33,063 nt of DNA. Source: an uncultured Collinsella sp. (lineage in GTDB: Bacteria > Actinomycetota > Coriobacteriia > Coriobacteriales > Coriobacteriaceae). A program made the position numbers and the translations under genes. How positions within the stretch are numbered: the first letter of the stretch is position 1; every line of letters starts with the position of its first letter. A model generated the notes under the pieces. The model was not told the origin of the DNA and did no database searches. It was given only the letters and a program-made list of their open reading frames with translations. Below are positions 7,318-14,151 of this stretch, piece by piece. The DNA lies in NCBI GenBank assembly GCA_900751755.1, contig CAADSP010000046.1, forward strand, positions 1 through 33,063, written 5' to 3'.

Positions 7318-7977
7318 CTACTCACCAAGCATCTCTTGGAGCTTGGCTGCCACGGCGTGGCCCAGGCTCTCGTGGCTTTCGGGCATCATGTGCAGATAAT
7401 CGATATCGCCCGGCTCGGCAAAATCAGCGGCATTCAAAAAGTCGCAGCCAAACTGTTTAGCAGCATACGCATAGTATTCGGCAAAATGCTCCGAGGCCTC
7501 GACGGAGCGCTCGTCAAAGTCGGTCATGTACACATCGGCGATCTGCGGTTTAATCTTGATAGGCGCCATCAGCAGAATACGCGGGCAGGGCGCGGCTTCG
7601 GTCCAGGGAAACGCGCGGACGGTGCGAATCAGCGCCATGGCACCGTCAGCGATATCGGCAGCCCCCACGCTAAAGACCGTCTTGCAGTCGTTGGTGCCCA
7701 GCATAATCACGATCGCATCCAGCGGCTTATGAGCCTCGAGCAGCATCGGCAACGCGCGGATGCCGTTGAGATTAGTGTCCAGATGGCACATGTCGTCGCG
7801 TACCGTCGTGCGGCCGTTGAGGCCTTCCTCAATCACGTGCCAGCCCTCGCCCAGGTCGCGCTGGGCCACGCCGCACCAGCGCACATCGTGCGCATAGCGT
7901 ACCGCGGTGCCGTCGCGCATGCCCGCCGGATCATAGCCGTAGGTATTGCTGTCGCCAAAGCATAGAACGTTTTTCAT
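7318..7977 (-). CDS. SGNH/GDSL family hydrolase (arylesterase-like)
   Basis: The 219-aa protein has no signal peptide, so a cytosolic esterase or acyl hydrolase is likely. The four SGNH blocks are visible: GDSNTYGYDP with nucleophile Ser10 (block I), the Gly of GLNGRTT (II), IVIMLGTNDCK with the oxyanion Asn (III), and DYLHMMPESH carrying the Asp-x-x-His pair (V). The GDSNTYG start with an early W and the GLNGRTT block is typical of the arylesterase / acetyl-xylan esterase-like branch, but the substrate cannot be read from sequence. GAGGAAGGG lies six bases before the ATG. It is transcribed alone, with terminator-like hairpins on both sides. Confidence 0.9.
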   Translation of the reverse strand: MKNVLCFGDSNTYGYDPAGMRDGTAVRYAHDVRWCGVAQRDLGEGWHVIEEGLNGRTTVRDDMCHLDTNLNGIRALPMLLEAHKPLDAIVIMLGTNDCKTVFSVGAADIADGAMALIRTVRAFPWTEAAPCPRILLMAPIKIKPQIADVYMTDFDERSVEASEHFAEYYAYAAKQFGCDFLNAADFAEPGDIDYLHMMPESHESLGHAVAAKLQEMLGE

Positions 7978-8002
7978 CGTAAGCCCTTCCTCTAGTAAAA
8001 AG

Positions 8003-8033
8003 AAAAAGTCGGCGGGAGCAGTCTCTCCCGCCG
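8003..8033 (-). terminator. Rho-independent terminator of the PARG-like gene
   Basis: On the minus strand CGGCGGGAG and CTCCCGCCG form a perfect 9-bp stem around a 6-nt loop (8010-8033), followed by A and then TTTTT (8007-8003). It starts 28 nt after the stop of the PARG-like gene and isolates it from the SGNH hydrolase gene. Confidence 0.9.
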
Positions 8034-8061
8034 GATCGACCTATCTGTCAGCACATACCGA

Positions 8062-9195
8062 TTACAGGTACTTGCGCCAATCGTCATCGTCTTCATCGTC
8101 CTCGGCGGCAGCCTGGGCCTGCTCGGCGGCGCGGACAGCCGCAGCGCGAGCGGCAACCTGGGCATAGGACTCCTCGTTGCGCTCGGGGAAGTTTGCCAGC
8201 ACGTGCTCGAACTTAGCAAAATCTTCGTCCCAGCGCGTAGAGGGCACGGCAAAGAAGACCTGCTTGACCTTAAAGTCGCCCGATGCGAGCTCCTTGCGGA
8301 AGAGCTCGGCCACGGTCTCGGCGTCAAAGCCGTTGTTGTCGCAGCCCCAAGCGCCCAGGACGATCTTCTCGCGACCCAGCTCGTCGCAGATGGCAAGCAC
8401 AAAGCGGATGCGATCGCGCAGGGCATCCAGCAAGGCATCGTCACCCACGCGATACTCCTGGCGAGCGCGCTTGGCGTTGGGTGCGGCGGCCACGATCACG
8501 TCGGCATACGCATGCACGTGGTTGCGATCGAAGCGCACCGCAGGCACCACCAGCGCACGGTTGCGGTAAAGCTCGCAGTTGATGTTGCGGCGACGATTCT
8601 CGCCGTACCACTTACGCTGCTTATCGAGCACGTTGTACAGGTACGAATCGGCACAGAGCGTGGCCTCCTGACCCAGATAGCCCTGGATGTAGCCGCCGCC
8701 CGGGTTGGTGAATGAGGCAAAGGCGAGCACGGCCATGTCGCAGAATTGCGCGTAGCCTCGGCCGTTATCCAGAATGGCCTGCGTGGCAGAGGCGTCGAGC
8801 ACGGTGACCTCGGGCAGGACCGGAGCGGGCTCCTCGGCGGCAGGCGCGGACTCGGTCTCCGTGGCCTCCTCTGCGGGTGCAGGCTCGGCCGTAACCTCGG
8901 TCTCGGCGGACGCAACCTCAGCGGTCTCGGCCTCGGCGGCCTCAGACTCCTCGGCAACCTGTTCCTCGACAGCGTCGGCCGCTTGGACCTTGGCCTTCAT
9001 CGCCGCGACAAAACCGGCAGGCATACCATCGAACTCGCACACGCCGGCAAGCGAACGCTCGATATCCTTGGCGCACGCTTCGGACACAGTTGCCACGTGA
9101 CGCTCGGCGGCCTTGGCACGGGCCTCGCGCTTGGGATTGGGCTGACCCGCTCGGTTGGACCTGCGGTTACGGTTCCTGTTGTCGACGTCTGCCAT
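8062..9195 (-). CDS. PARG-like macrodomain protein (TIGR02452 / DUF2263 type) with altered catalytic motif
   Basis: The 377-aa protein resembles the microbial poly(ADP-ribose) glycohydrolase family, which removes ADP-ribose from proteins. An Arg-rich N-terminus (residues 1-35) and a short helical segment (AKDIERSLAGVCEFDG) come first. An Ala/Glu-rich, probably disordered stretch of about 60 residues follows (about 73-133). The macro-type domain then shows LAFASFTNPGGG-YIQGYLG-QEATLC. The family signature is GGG-X6-8-QEE, with the second Glu catalytic; here that residue is Ala. Later conserved pieces are ADVIVAAAPN and KIVLGAWGCDNNGFD. The tail is Ala-rich then acidic (DDEDDDDW). AAAGGTG stands upstream of the ATG. 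It may be an inactive ADP-ribose binder, or use another residue. Family placement is by eye. Confidence 0.82.
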   Translation of the reverse strand: MADVDNRNRNRRSNRAGQPNPKREARAKAAERHVATVSEACAKDIERSLAGVCEFDGMPAGFVAAMKAKVQAADAVEEQVAEESEAAEAETAEVASAETEVTAEPAPAEEATETESAPAAEEPAPVLPEVTVLDASATQAILDNGRGYAQFCDMAVLAFASFTNPGGGYIQGYLGQEATLCADSYLYNVLDKQRKWYGENRRRNINCELYRNRALVVPAVRFDRNHVHAYADVIVAAAPNAKRARQEYRVGDDALLDALRDRIRFVLAICDELGREKIVLGAWGCDNNGFDAETVAELFRKELASGDFKVKQVFFAVPSTRWDEDFAKFEHVLANFPERNEESYAQVAARAAAVRAAEQAQAAAEDDEDDDDWRKYL

Positions 9196-9260
9196 AAGTG
9201 GTCACCTTTCCTGTCGCTGCCGCTATCGGCTTTTCCCATCCATGATACCCCGCCGCGTAC

Positions 9261-9287
9261 AAAAAAGACGGCCCCGAAGGACCGCCT
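9261..9287 (-). terminator. Terminator of the Bax-inhibitor-1 family gene
   Basis: On the minus strand AGGCGGTCC-TTCG-GGGCCGTCT forms a 9-bp stem with two G-U pairs and a stable TTCG tetraloop, followed by TTTTT. It lies between the BI-1 family stop (9333) and the PARG-like start (9195). Confidence 0.88.
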
Positions 9288-9332
9288 TTCGCATCGATTT
9301 ACACGCACGGCAAGCACCGCCGCAATTCGCCA

Positions 9333-10028
9333 CTAGTCGCGACGGCCAAGGATGTTCAGGATGCGCAGGAACACGTTGATAATGTCCACGAACAGATTGG
9401 ACGCCATGAGCACGGCGTTGGGCAGCGTGGGCGGCACCGTCGTTGCCACATAGGTGTCGTAGCCGATGAAGCCAGCGAACACCACGATCACGATCAGGTC
9501 GGTGATGGTCTGCGAGACGCCCATGAACATCAGCACGATCTCAACCAGAATAGTGGCGAGCAGAATGCCAAAGCCGATGCCATATACGCGCTGGAAAAAC
9601 TTGGGGAACGTCACGCCCAAGGCGCCAAAGACAAAGGTGATGGCAGCGGTGGCGATAAAGGCGGTGTTGATGGTGGGCAGGTCATAGTTGGCAAGGCCAA
9701 ACGACGCGGTCAGGCCAAAGGTGCTCGCAAAGATCACGTAACCCACGAGCGACAGGCCCACGGACTGTTTGCTGGCAGCAGCCGACATCATGACGATGCC
9801 GACAATAGTCAGGATAAACGAGCCAAAGACCAGTGGCAGGGCGGCGCCGCTCATCATCATGCGGGCAAACGCCATGGTGCTCGTAAAGTAAGCACCAGCG
9901 CCCATGGCACAAAAGCCCAAGAAGATGAGGGCAGACATGGAAAGATTGTACGCACGCGGCGACATCTCCTTGGCACGGCTTGCGCCAGTTTCGATGGGGC
10001 CGTTCTGATAGCCCTGGATATCGTTCAT
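9333..10028 (-). CDS. Bax inhibitor-1 / YccA family membrane protein
   Basis: This is a 231-aa integral membrane protein with about seven hydrophobic segments after a polar N-terminus of about 30 residues. The family (YccA, YbhL, TMBIM/BI-1) includes FtsH-interacting proteins in E. coli and pH-sensitive calcium-leak channels such as BsYetJ. Supporting sequence is FGLTASFGLANYD, FVFGALGVTFPKFF, FVVFAGFIGYDTY-like VVFAGFIGYDTYVAT, and the C-terminal ASNLFVDIINVFLRILNILGRRD, matching the family's LYLDFINLFLxLLRLxG end. I prefer the ATG at 10028 (AAAGGA seven bases upstream) over a GTG 15 nt earlier. A 7-bp stem-loop (10047-10065) precedes the ribosome site. The role here is unknown. Confidence 0.9.
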   Translation of the reverse strand: MNDIQGYQNGPIETGASRAKEMSPRAYNLSMSALIFLGFCAMGAGAYFTSTMAFARMMMSGAALPLVFGSFILTIVGIVMMSAAASKQSVGLSLVGYVIFASTFGLTASFGLANYDLPTINTAFIATAAITFVFGALGVTFPKFFQRVYGIGFGILLATILVEIVLMFMGVSQTITDLIVIVVFAGFIGYDTYVATTVPPTLPNAVLMASNLFVDIINVFLRILNILGRRD

Positions 10029-10046
10029 ACTTCGTCCTTTCACAAA

Positions 10047-10065
10047 GCGCCGTGAAAGACGGCGC
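10047..10065 (-). promoter_or_regulatory. Stem-loop in the leader of the BI-1 family gene
   Basis: GCGCCGT and ACGGCGC form a perfect 7-bp stem with a 5-nt loop, 18 nt before the start codon and just upstream of AAAGGA. A TACAAT hexamer (minus strand, complement of 10092-10097 region) and a second small inverted repeat, ATGACA (10071-10076) / TGTCAT (10084-10089), lie further upstream. Function is not known. Confidence 0.35.
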
Positions 10066-10111
10066 AGCAGATGACAAGATTCCTGTCATTGTACCCGAAT
10101 GCCGCACGTCC

Positions 10112-10450
10112 TTACCTACGGCGCTCGCCCTCGAGCGTGCGATCAAAGGCCCAGACCCACCAACGCATCACGTGTGCCTGCGAGCCGTCCGCCCGCTCGC
10201 GCGTCTGGTCCTCCAGATACAACTCGGTCGCGTGCCCGCCAAAACGCACCTTATAGGTCGCCGTACGGATGCCGTGGACCGTCAGGCCAAACCCGGTGGT
10301 CGAGATAATTTCATCGATTGTAAAACAACGTCCGTCGACCCAGCAGACGGTGACCGGCACGACTTGTCCGCCCGCGAGGATGCGAGCCACGACGTCCACA
10401 TACTGCTTGTGTACGCGCCGAGTTTTGCCGTCTGTCTGTCGATATTCCAT
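10112..10450 (-). CDS. Hypothetical protein, 112 aa
   Basis: I do not recognise this family. The protein is soluble, without signal peptide or membrane segment. It looks mostly beta-stranded, with VVPVTVCWVDGRCFTIDEI, KVRFGGHATELYLEDQ and a Trp-rich RWWVWAF near the end. The ATG at 10450 begins MEYRQTDGKTRR. AGGGGG ends only one base before it, too close for a normal ribosome site, and GATAAT lies 8-13 bases upstream with TTTACA 18 nt further up. Transcription may therefore begin at or next to the ATG. An alternative ATG 21 nt upstream (10471) has no ribosome site. The pit gene starts divergently 250 bp to the right. Confidence 0.75.
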   Translation of the reverse strand: MEYRQTDGKTRRVHKQYVDVVARILAGGQVVPVTVCWVDGRCFTIDEIISTTGFGLTVHGIRTATYKVRFGGHATELYLEDQTRERADGSQAHVMRWWVWAFDRTLEGERRR

Positions 10451-10457
10451 GCCCCCT

Positions 10458-10487
10458 ATTATCGAACGCATGTTTGCATGTTGTAAA
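10458..10487 (-). promoter_or_regulatory. Candidate promoter abutting the start codon (leaderless transcript)
   Basis: On the minus strand TTTACA (10487-10482), an 18-nt spacer and GATAAT (10463-10458) make a reasonable -35/-10 pair. The expected start point, 6-8 nt after the -10, coincides with the A of the ATG at 10450. This would give little or no 5' leader. Confidence 0.5.
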
Positions 10488-10638
10488 GCGAACAGACTGT
10501 GGTTTTGGAGTGTCGTAGTAATCGCACGTGTCCGCATGGCGTGTTAGCAAAAAGAACACCCGCGGTCAACAGGGCTAATATTCAATTTTAGTGCCAAAAA
10601 GTTCACTTCTCCCATCAGAACTCGGTAAAGAGACCCGC

Positions 10639-10660
10639 AGGAGGTGATACGATTTATCAT
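10639..10660 (+). promoter_or_regulatory. Likely extended -10 region of the PiT transporter gene, with small palindrome
   Basis: GTGATACGAT (10644-10653) contains TGA-TACGAT, an extended -10 shape, 47 nt before the pit ATG. The identical 10-mer stands 49 nt before the aminopeptidase gene. Here it overlaps a palindrome, TGATA-CGATT-TATCA (10645-10659). AGGAGGTGAT (10639-10648) happens to be a near-complete match to the 16S anti-Shine-Dalgarno complement; it is 14 nt from a three-codon frame (10659-10670) and probably not functional. Confidence 0.4.
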
Positions 10661-10700
10661 GTTTTTGTAACGTGTCTGCAAACTTCGAGAAAGCCCATAT

Positions 10701-11750
10701 ATGGACGTAACGTTCTCAACCTTCCTCGGCCAAATTGTGTCGAACCCAGTCCTTGCCGTCACCGTGATCCTCGCGTTGGGCGCCATCTTCGTCAATGGAT
10801 GGACCGACGCGCCCAACGCCATCGCGACCTGCGTCACTACGCGTTGCATGCCCGCCCGCGCCGCCATTCTCATGAGCGCCGCATTCAACTTCCTCGGCGT
10901 GCTCATCATGACGCACTTTAACGCGAGCGTCGCCAACACCATCTCACATATCGTCGACTTTGGCGGAAACAGCACCATGGCGCTCGCCTGCCTATGCGCG
11001 GCGCTGTTCTCCATCGTCGTCTACGGCGCCACAGCGTCGCGTTTTGGCATCCCCACCTCGCAAAGCCACAGCCTTATCGCCGGCCTGACCGGTGCCGCCA
11101 TCGCCCTCGGCGGTGCGAGCAGCGTCAACGTCCACGAGTGGATGAAGGTCATCTACGGCCTGGCACTCTCCATCGGCCTGGGCTTTGTCATGGGCTGGGT
11201 CCTGTGCAAGCTCGTCTCGATCCTTTTCGCCGCCGCCAACAGGCGACGTGCCAATGTCTTCTTTAAATACGCTCAGATCGCGAGCGCTGCGGCCATGAGC
11301 TTTATGCACGGCGCGCAGGATGGACAGAAGTTCATCGGCGTGCTCTTTTTAGGCGTGGCCTTTGCCAGCGGCCAGACGAGCGTCGGCGATGCAGGCATCC
11401 CCATCTGGATTATGCTGCTGTGCTCGGCCACCATGGGTATCGGCACCAGCGTGGGCGGCGAGCGCATCATCAAGTCCGTCGGCCAGAGCATGGTTAAGCT
11501 CGAGAAGTATCAGGGCTTCTCCGCCGACCTCGCGGGCGCCGCGAACCTGCTACTTGCCACCCTTACCGGCATCCCCGTGTCCTCCACGCACATCAAAACC
11601 TGCGCCATTATGGGTGTCGGTGCCGTCAAGCGCCTTTCGGCCATCAACTTTGGCGTCGTCAAGGACATGATGTTCACCTGGTTCTTCACCTTCCCTGCCT
11701 GCGGACTCATCAGCTTTGTCATGGCCAAGCTGTTCATGATGTTCCTCTAA
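10701..11750 (+). CDS. pit: PiT family inorganic phosphate transporter
   Basis: This low-affinity, cation-coupled phosphate permease has 349 aa and about ten membrane segments. The duplicated family signature is present: FVNGWTDAPNAIATCVTTRCMPARAAI in the N-terminal half (usual form GxNDxxNA) and SFMHGAQDGQKFIGV in the C-terminal half. SFGIPTSQSHSL-like RFGIPTSQSHSLIAG and IPVSSTHIKTCAIMGVGAVKR are the matching loop motifs. In the first repeat the usual Asn-Asp reads W-T-D. The ATG at 10701 is preceded by GAGAAAG. The DUF47 gene follows 67 bp downstream; this pair is a common unit in which the PhoU-like protein is thought to regulate the permease. A separate Pst system is at 17-20.5 kb. Confidence 0.93.
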   Translation: MDVTFSTFLGQIVSNPVLAVTVILALGAIFVNGWTDAPNAIATCVTTRCMPARAAILMSAAFNFLGVLIMTHFNASVANTISHIVDFGGNSTMALACLCAALFSIVVYGATASRFGIPTSQSHSLIAGLTGAAIALGGASSVNVHEWMKVIYGLALSIGLGFVMGWVLCKLVSILFAAANRRRANVFFKYAQIASAAAMSFMHGAQDGQKFIGVLFLGVAFASGQTSVGDAGIPIWIMLLCSATMGIGTSVGGERIIKSVGQSMVKLEKYQGFSADLAGAANLLLATLTGIPVSSTHIKTCAIMGVGAVKRLSAINFGVVKDMMFTWFFTFPACGLISFVMAKLFMMFL

Positions 11751-11817
11751 TCAAACCGAGCGTCCATCCGGACCGCAACACTTCGCCCACCCGTCTTCGC
11801 CTCGAAAGGACCCACCC

Positions 11818-12441
11818 ATGGCAAAGAAACCCGATTCGTTCTACTTTGACAACTACGTCGCTTGCGCCGACCTCGCCGTCCAGGCCGCAGAGCTGCTCAC
11901 CAAGATTTTTGAGAACTTTGACCCCGCGCAGATCCACGACATGCTCGATAAGATGCATGCGATTGAGCATGCGGCAGACAAGAAGCACCACGAACTCGAA
12001 GACGCCTTGCTCACCGCCTTTATCACCCCGCTTGAGCGCGAGGATCTGGACCTGATGAGCTGCTCGCTCGACACCGTGCTCGACCGTATCGAGGGCGTCG
12101 TGCAGCGCGTCTACTTCACCAACATCCAGAGCATCCATCCCGACGCCATCGTCATCGCCCACAAGGTGACTGACGCCTGCCGCGCCATGAAAGACCTGAT
12201 GGTCGAGCTGCCCAACTACCGCAAGTCCAAGACCCTGCGCGAACTCGTCATCCAGATCAACACGATCGAGTCCGAGGCCGACGAGCTCTATATCAACGCC
12301 ATGCGCAACCTGCACGTCAACGGCAAGGACCCGCTCGAGGTCATCGCCTGGCGTGACGTGTACGCCTTCCTGGAGTATTGTGCCGACTGCTGCGAGAATG
12401 TGGCCGATGTTGTGGATTCGATTGCCATGAAGAACAGTTAA
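11818..12441 (+). CDS. DUF47 family PhoU-like accessory protein of PiT
   Basis: The 207-aa all-helical protein matches the DUF47 / TIGR00153 family, distant relatives of PhoU. These are usually encoded beside PiT permeases and thought to control phosphate uptake. Recognisable stretches are FDNYVACADLAVQAAELL near the N-terminus, IHDMLDKMHAIEHAADKKHHELEDALLT (a helix with acidic metal-binding pattern), FITPLEREDLDLMSCSLDTVLDRIE, and the C-terminal DVYAFLEYCADCCENVADVVDSIAMK with the E-x(2)-D-x(2)-C/D pattern. AAAGGA lies eight bases before the ATG. It is probably co-transcribed with pit, and a large palindrome starts 5 nt after its stop. Confidence 0.92.
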   Translation: MAKKPDSFYFDNYVACADLAVQAAELLTKIFENFDPAQIHDMLDKMHAIEHAADKKHHELEDALLTAFITPLEREDLDLMSCSLDTVLDRIEGVVQRVYFTNIQSIHPDAIVIAHKVTDACRAMKDLMVELPNYRKSKTLRELVIQINTIESEADELYINAMRNLHVNGKDPLEVIAWRDVYAFLEYCADCCENVADVVDSIAMKNS

Positions 12442-12446
12442 TTAGC

Positions 12447-12554
12447 GGTACGCATCCCACCGGCGAAGGCCCGGCACCTATTTGCTTTCTCACTCCGGCT
12501 GCACGGCAGAGTCGTTCGAAAGTAAATAGGTGTCGGGCCTTCGCCTTGCGTACC
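12447..12554. repeat. 108-bp near-perfect palindromic element
   Basis: The outer arms GGTACGCA (12447-12454) and TGCGTACC (12547-12554) enclose 28-bp inner arms (12462-12489 and 12518-12545) that pair at 26 of 28 positions. The inner arm core is CCCGGCACCTATTT. The central loop is 28 nt. No T-tract follows, so it is not a standard terminator, though it directly follows the DUF47 gene. It resembles a MITE or REP-pair insertion. The gap beyond it (12555-12718) has no gene and is AT-rich near 12670-12710, where the nitroreductase promoter must lie. Confidence 0.85.
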
Positions 12555-12718
12555 ACCATTGGGAACCTTGGCTAATAGGCGGAATGCATGGTGGCTTTGG
12601 TTGAAAGCGCCTTTGGCATCAGCCATGACTTTGGGCAGCGCTGAGCGTTTGGCTGGATGTTGCTCTGGGTAACCTTTGGTTATCTTTTATTTTGTTATTA
12701 ATCTGTTGGAGGGCTTGT

Positions 12719-13249
12719 ATGTCTTATTTGGATCTGGCTCGGGGTCGTTATTCTTGTCGTGAGTTTGAGGATCGTTCTGTTGAGCAAGCTGTTGTGGATG
12801 CCATTGTTGAGGCTGGGCGTATTGCTCCTTCTGCTTGTAATAACCATCCAACCCGTGTGATGGTGTTGGATACGCCTGAGCTTCTGGAGAAGGCTGCTGC
12901 TTGTCAGCCTCGGTTTGCTCGTGATGGGTCTATCTTTGGGGCTCCGCTTGTTTTCCTTATTTGCAGCGTTACCGATGATGCTTGGGTGCGCCCGTATGAC
13001 CAGATGAATTCCAGTGAAATCGATACGTCCATCGTGTGTGATCAGATGATGATGGAGGCCTCCGAGCAGGGCCTGGGAACGTGCTGGGTATGCCATTTTA
13101 AGCCTGAGGTGGCACAAGAGCAGTTCAATCTGTCCAAGGGCGTCTATCCCTATCACATGCTCGTCTGTGGCTATCCCGCCGACCACATCGCCGATCCCGA
13201 GCATCGCGAGGCCCGCACCATTCCCCTCTCCGACTTCCTCCTCAAGTAG
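12719..13249 (+). CDS. Nitroreductase family flavoprotein
   Basis: This is a 176-aa FMN-dependent nitroreductase-like oxidoreductase. The FMN-binding N-terminal motif RYSCREFEDRSVEQAVVDAIVEAGRIAPSACNNHP is clear. The C-terminal part has MMMEASEQGLGTCWVCHF and the closing GYPAD motif. The physiological substrate is unknown. I chose the ATG at 12719 with TTGGAGGG upstream over a TTG 27 nt earlier. Codon use is odd. From the start to about 13000 Ala, Arg, Val and Gly are mostly GCT, CGT, GTT and GGT/GGG; after about 13010 the gene returns to the C-ending codons of its neighbours. This suggests recent acquisition with partial amelioration or recombination (inference). It stands alone and has its own terminator. 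Confidence 0.9.
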   Translation: MSYLDLARGRYSCREFEDRSVEQAVVDAIVEAGRIAPSACNNHPTRVMVLDTPELLEKAAACQPRFARDGSIFGAPLVFLICSVTDDAWVRPYDQMNSSEIDTSIVCDQMMMEASEQGLGTCWVCHFKPEVAQEQFNLSKGVYPYHMLVCGYPADHIADPEHREARTIPLSDFLLK

Positions 13250-13297
13250 ATTTTTGGGACATGCCTTAAAACCTACCCTTGACCGCTCACCCGTTCG

Positions 13298-13334
13298 CCG
13301 AGTTCTGCGCCACTATGTGCAGGGCTCGGTTTTT
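13298..13334 (+). terminator. Terminator of the nitroreductase gene
   Basis: CCGAG (13298-13302) pairs with CTCGG (13325-13329) and, across a TT/GG internal mismatch, CTGC pairs with GCAG. TTTTT follows (13330-13334). It lies 48 nt after the stop. Confidence 0.7.
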
Positions 13335-13359
13335 ATGTTACGCACCCCGGCACAGTCAT

Positions 13360-13389
13360 AAAAAAGGACCCGCAAGCTGCGGGTCCTTT
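13360..13389 (-). terminator. Terminator of divIVA
   Basis: On the minus strand an 11-bp perfect stem (AAAGGACCCGC / GCGGGTCCTTT, loop AGCTT) runs into TTTTTT (13365-13360). It starts 26 nt after the divIVA stop and closes the ylm-divIVA transcript. On the plus strand the same stem could back up the nitroreductase terminator. Confidence 0.93.
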
Positions 13390-13415
13390 CTAGGCACTAA
13401 ATTGTAGGCCGAATG

Positions 13416-14090
13416 TTAGTCCAGGTCGTCGGCAGCGAAGTTGTCGATCGGGGCGAAGGGATCGGCCACGGGGACAACCGGGTCAGCGACGGGCAGCGGC
13501 TCGGCGGGAACGCCCACCGCAGGAGAAGCGGCAGACCCGACCGGCGTAGAGGCCATGAGGTCGGCCGGGAAGGAGTTCTGGGCATCGTCCATAAAGTGCT
13601 GGATGAGCTTGAGATACTCGGCCTTGAACTCCTCACGGGAAGCCTTGAGACGATCGATCTCCTCGAGCTCGGCCTGCTTCTCGGTCAGAGCCTGGCGGAT
13701 AACCTCGCGGGCCTTGGCGTCAGCCTCGTTGCGGATGCGCTCAGCGTTCTCGTTGGCATCGTTAACGATAGTCTCAGCGGTCTGCTGGGCAGCGATCAGG
13801 GCAGCGGAAATCTGGCGCTCCTGAGCGGAGAAGTCAGGGGCGGGAGCAGCCACGGGGGCGGCAGGAACGGCCTGGTCGGCGGTATCCTGAGCCTGGGCAA
13901 GCTGAGCCTGTGCATCGGCAAGCTGCTGCTCGGTAGCAGTCAGGCGACCCTTAAGGTCAACGATCTTAGCGAGCATAGCGTCAACCTCGGAAGACAGCGT
14001 CTCCAAGAAGACGTCGACCTCGGCAGGATCGTAGCCACGCTTGGCCTCAGAGAAAGTCTGGGCCTGGATGTCTGCAGGGGTAATAGCCAT
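13416..14090 (-). CDS. divIVA: DivIVA domain cell-division / polarity protein
   Basis: This 224-aa coiled-coil protein would recruit division or polar-growth factors to curved membrane. The N-terminal DivIVA lipid-binding domain is visible: MAITPADIQAQTFSEAKRGYDPAEVDVFLE, with the usual G-Y-D-x-x-E-V-D-x-F-L. A first coiled coil follows (about 32-68), then an Ala/Pro-rich linker (about 70-88). A second long coiled coil (about 89-170) contains IVNDANENAERIRNEADAKAREVI. The C-terminal tail is Pro/Val/Ala-rich and acidic. AAGGAG precedes the ATG. It follows yggT by 61 nt, the expected ylm-divIVA order, but ylmH, which often lies between them, is absent. Confidence 0.95.
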   Translation of the reverse strand: MAITPADIQAQTFSEAKRGYDPAEVDVFLETLSSEVDAMLAKIVDLKGRLTATEQQLADAQAQLAQAQDTADQAVPAAPVAAPAPDFSAQERQISAALIAAQQTAETIVNDANENAERIRNEADAKAREVIRQALTEKQAELEEIDRLKASREEFKAEYLKLIQHFMDDAQNSFPADLMASTPVGSAASPAVGVPAEPLPVADPVVPVADPFAPIDNFAADDLD

Positions 14091-14151
14091 AACAAGTCTC
14101 CTTTTTCATCGCCTCGGCGCTACACGCCCGACGTAAGTTACTAAGTCAGTT

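Noticed and set aside
10639..10670. Tiny leader peptide (Met-Phe-Leu) with a perfect Shine-Dalgarno before pit
   Set aside because: The spacing of 14 nt is too long, and the putative transcription start lies downstream of the AGGAGGTGAT, so it would not be in the message.
12555..12718. Possible remnant gene between the palindrome and the nitroreductase
   Set aside because: No frame with family resemblance or a start with ribosome site could be supported.
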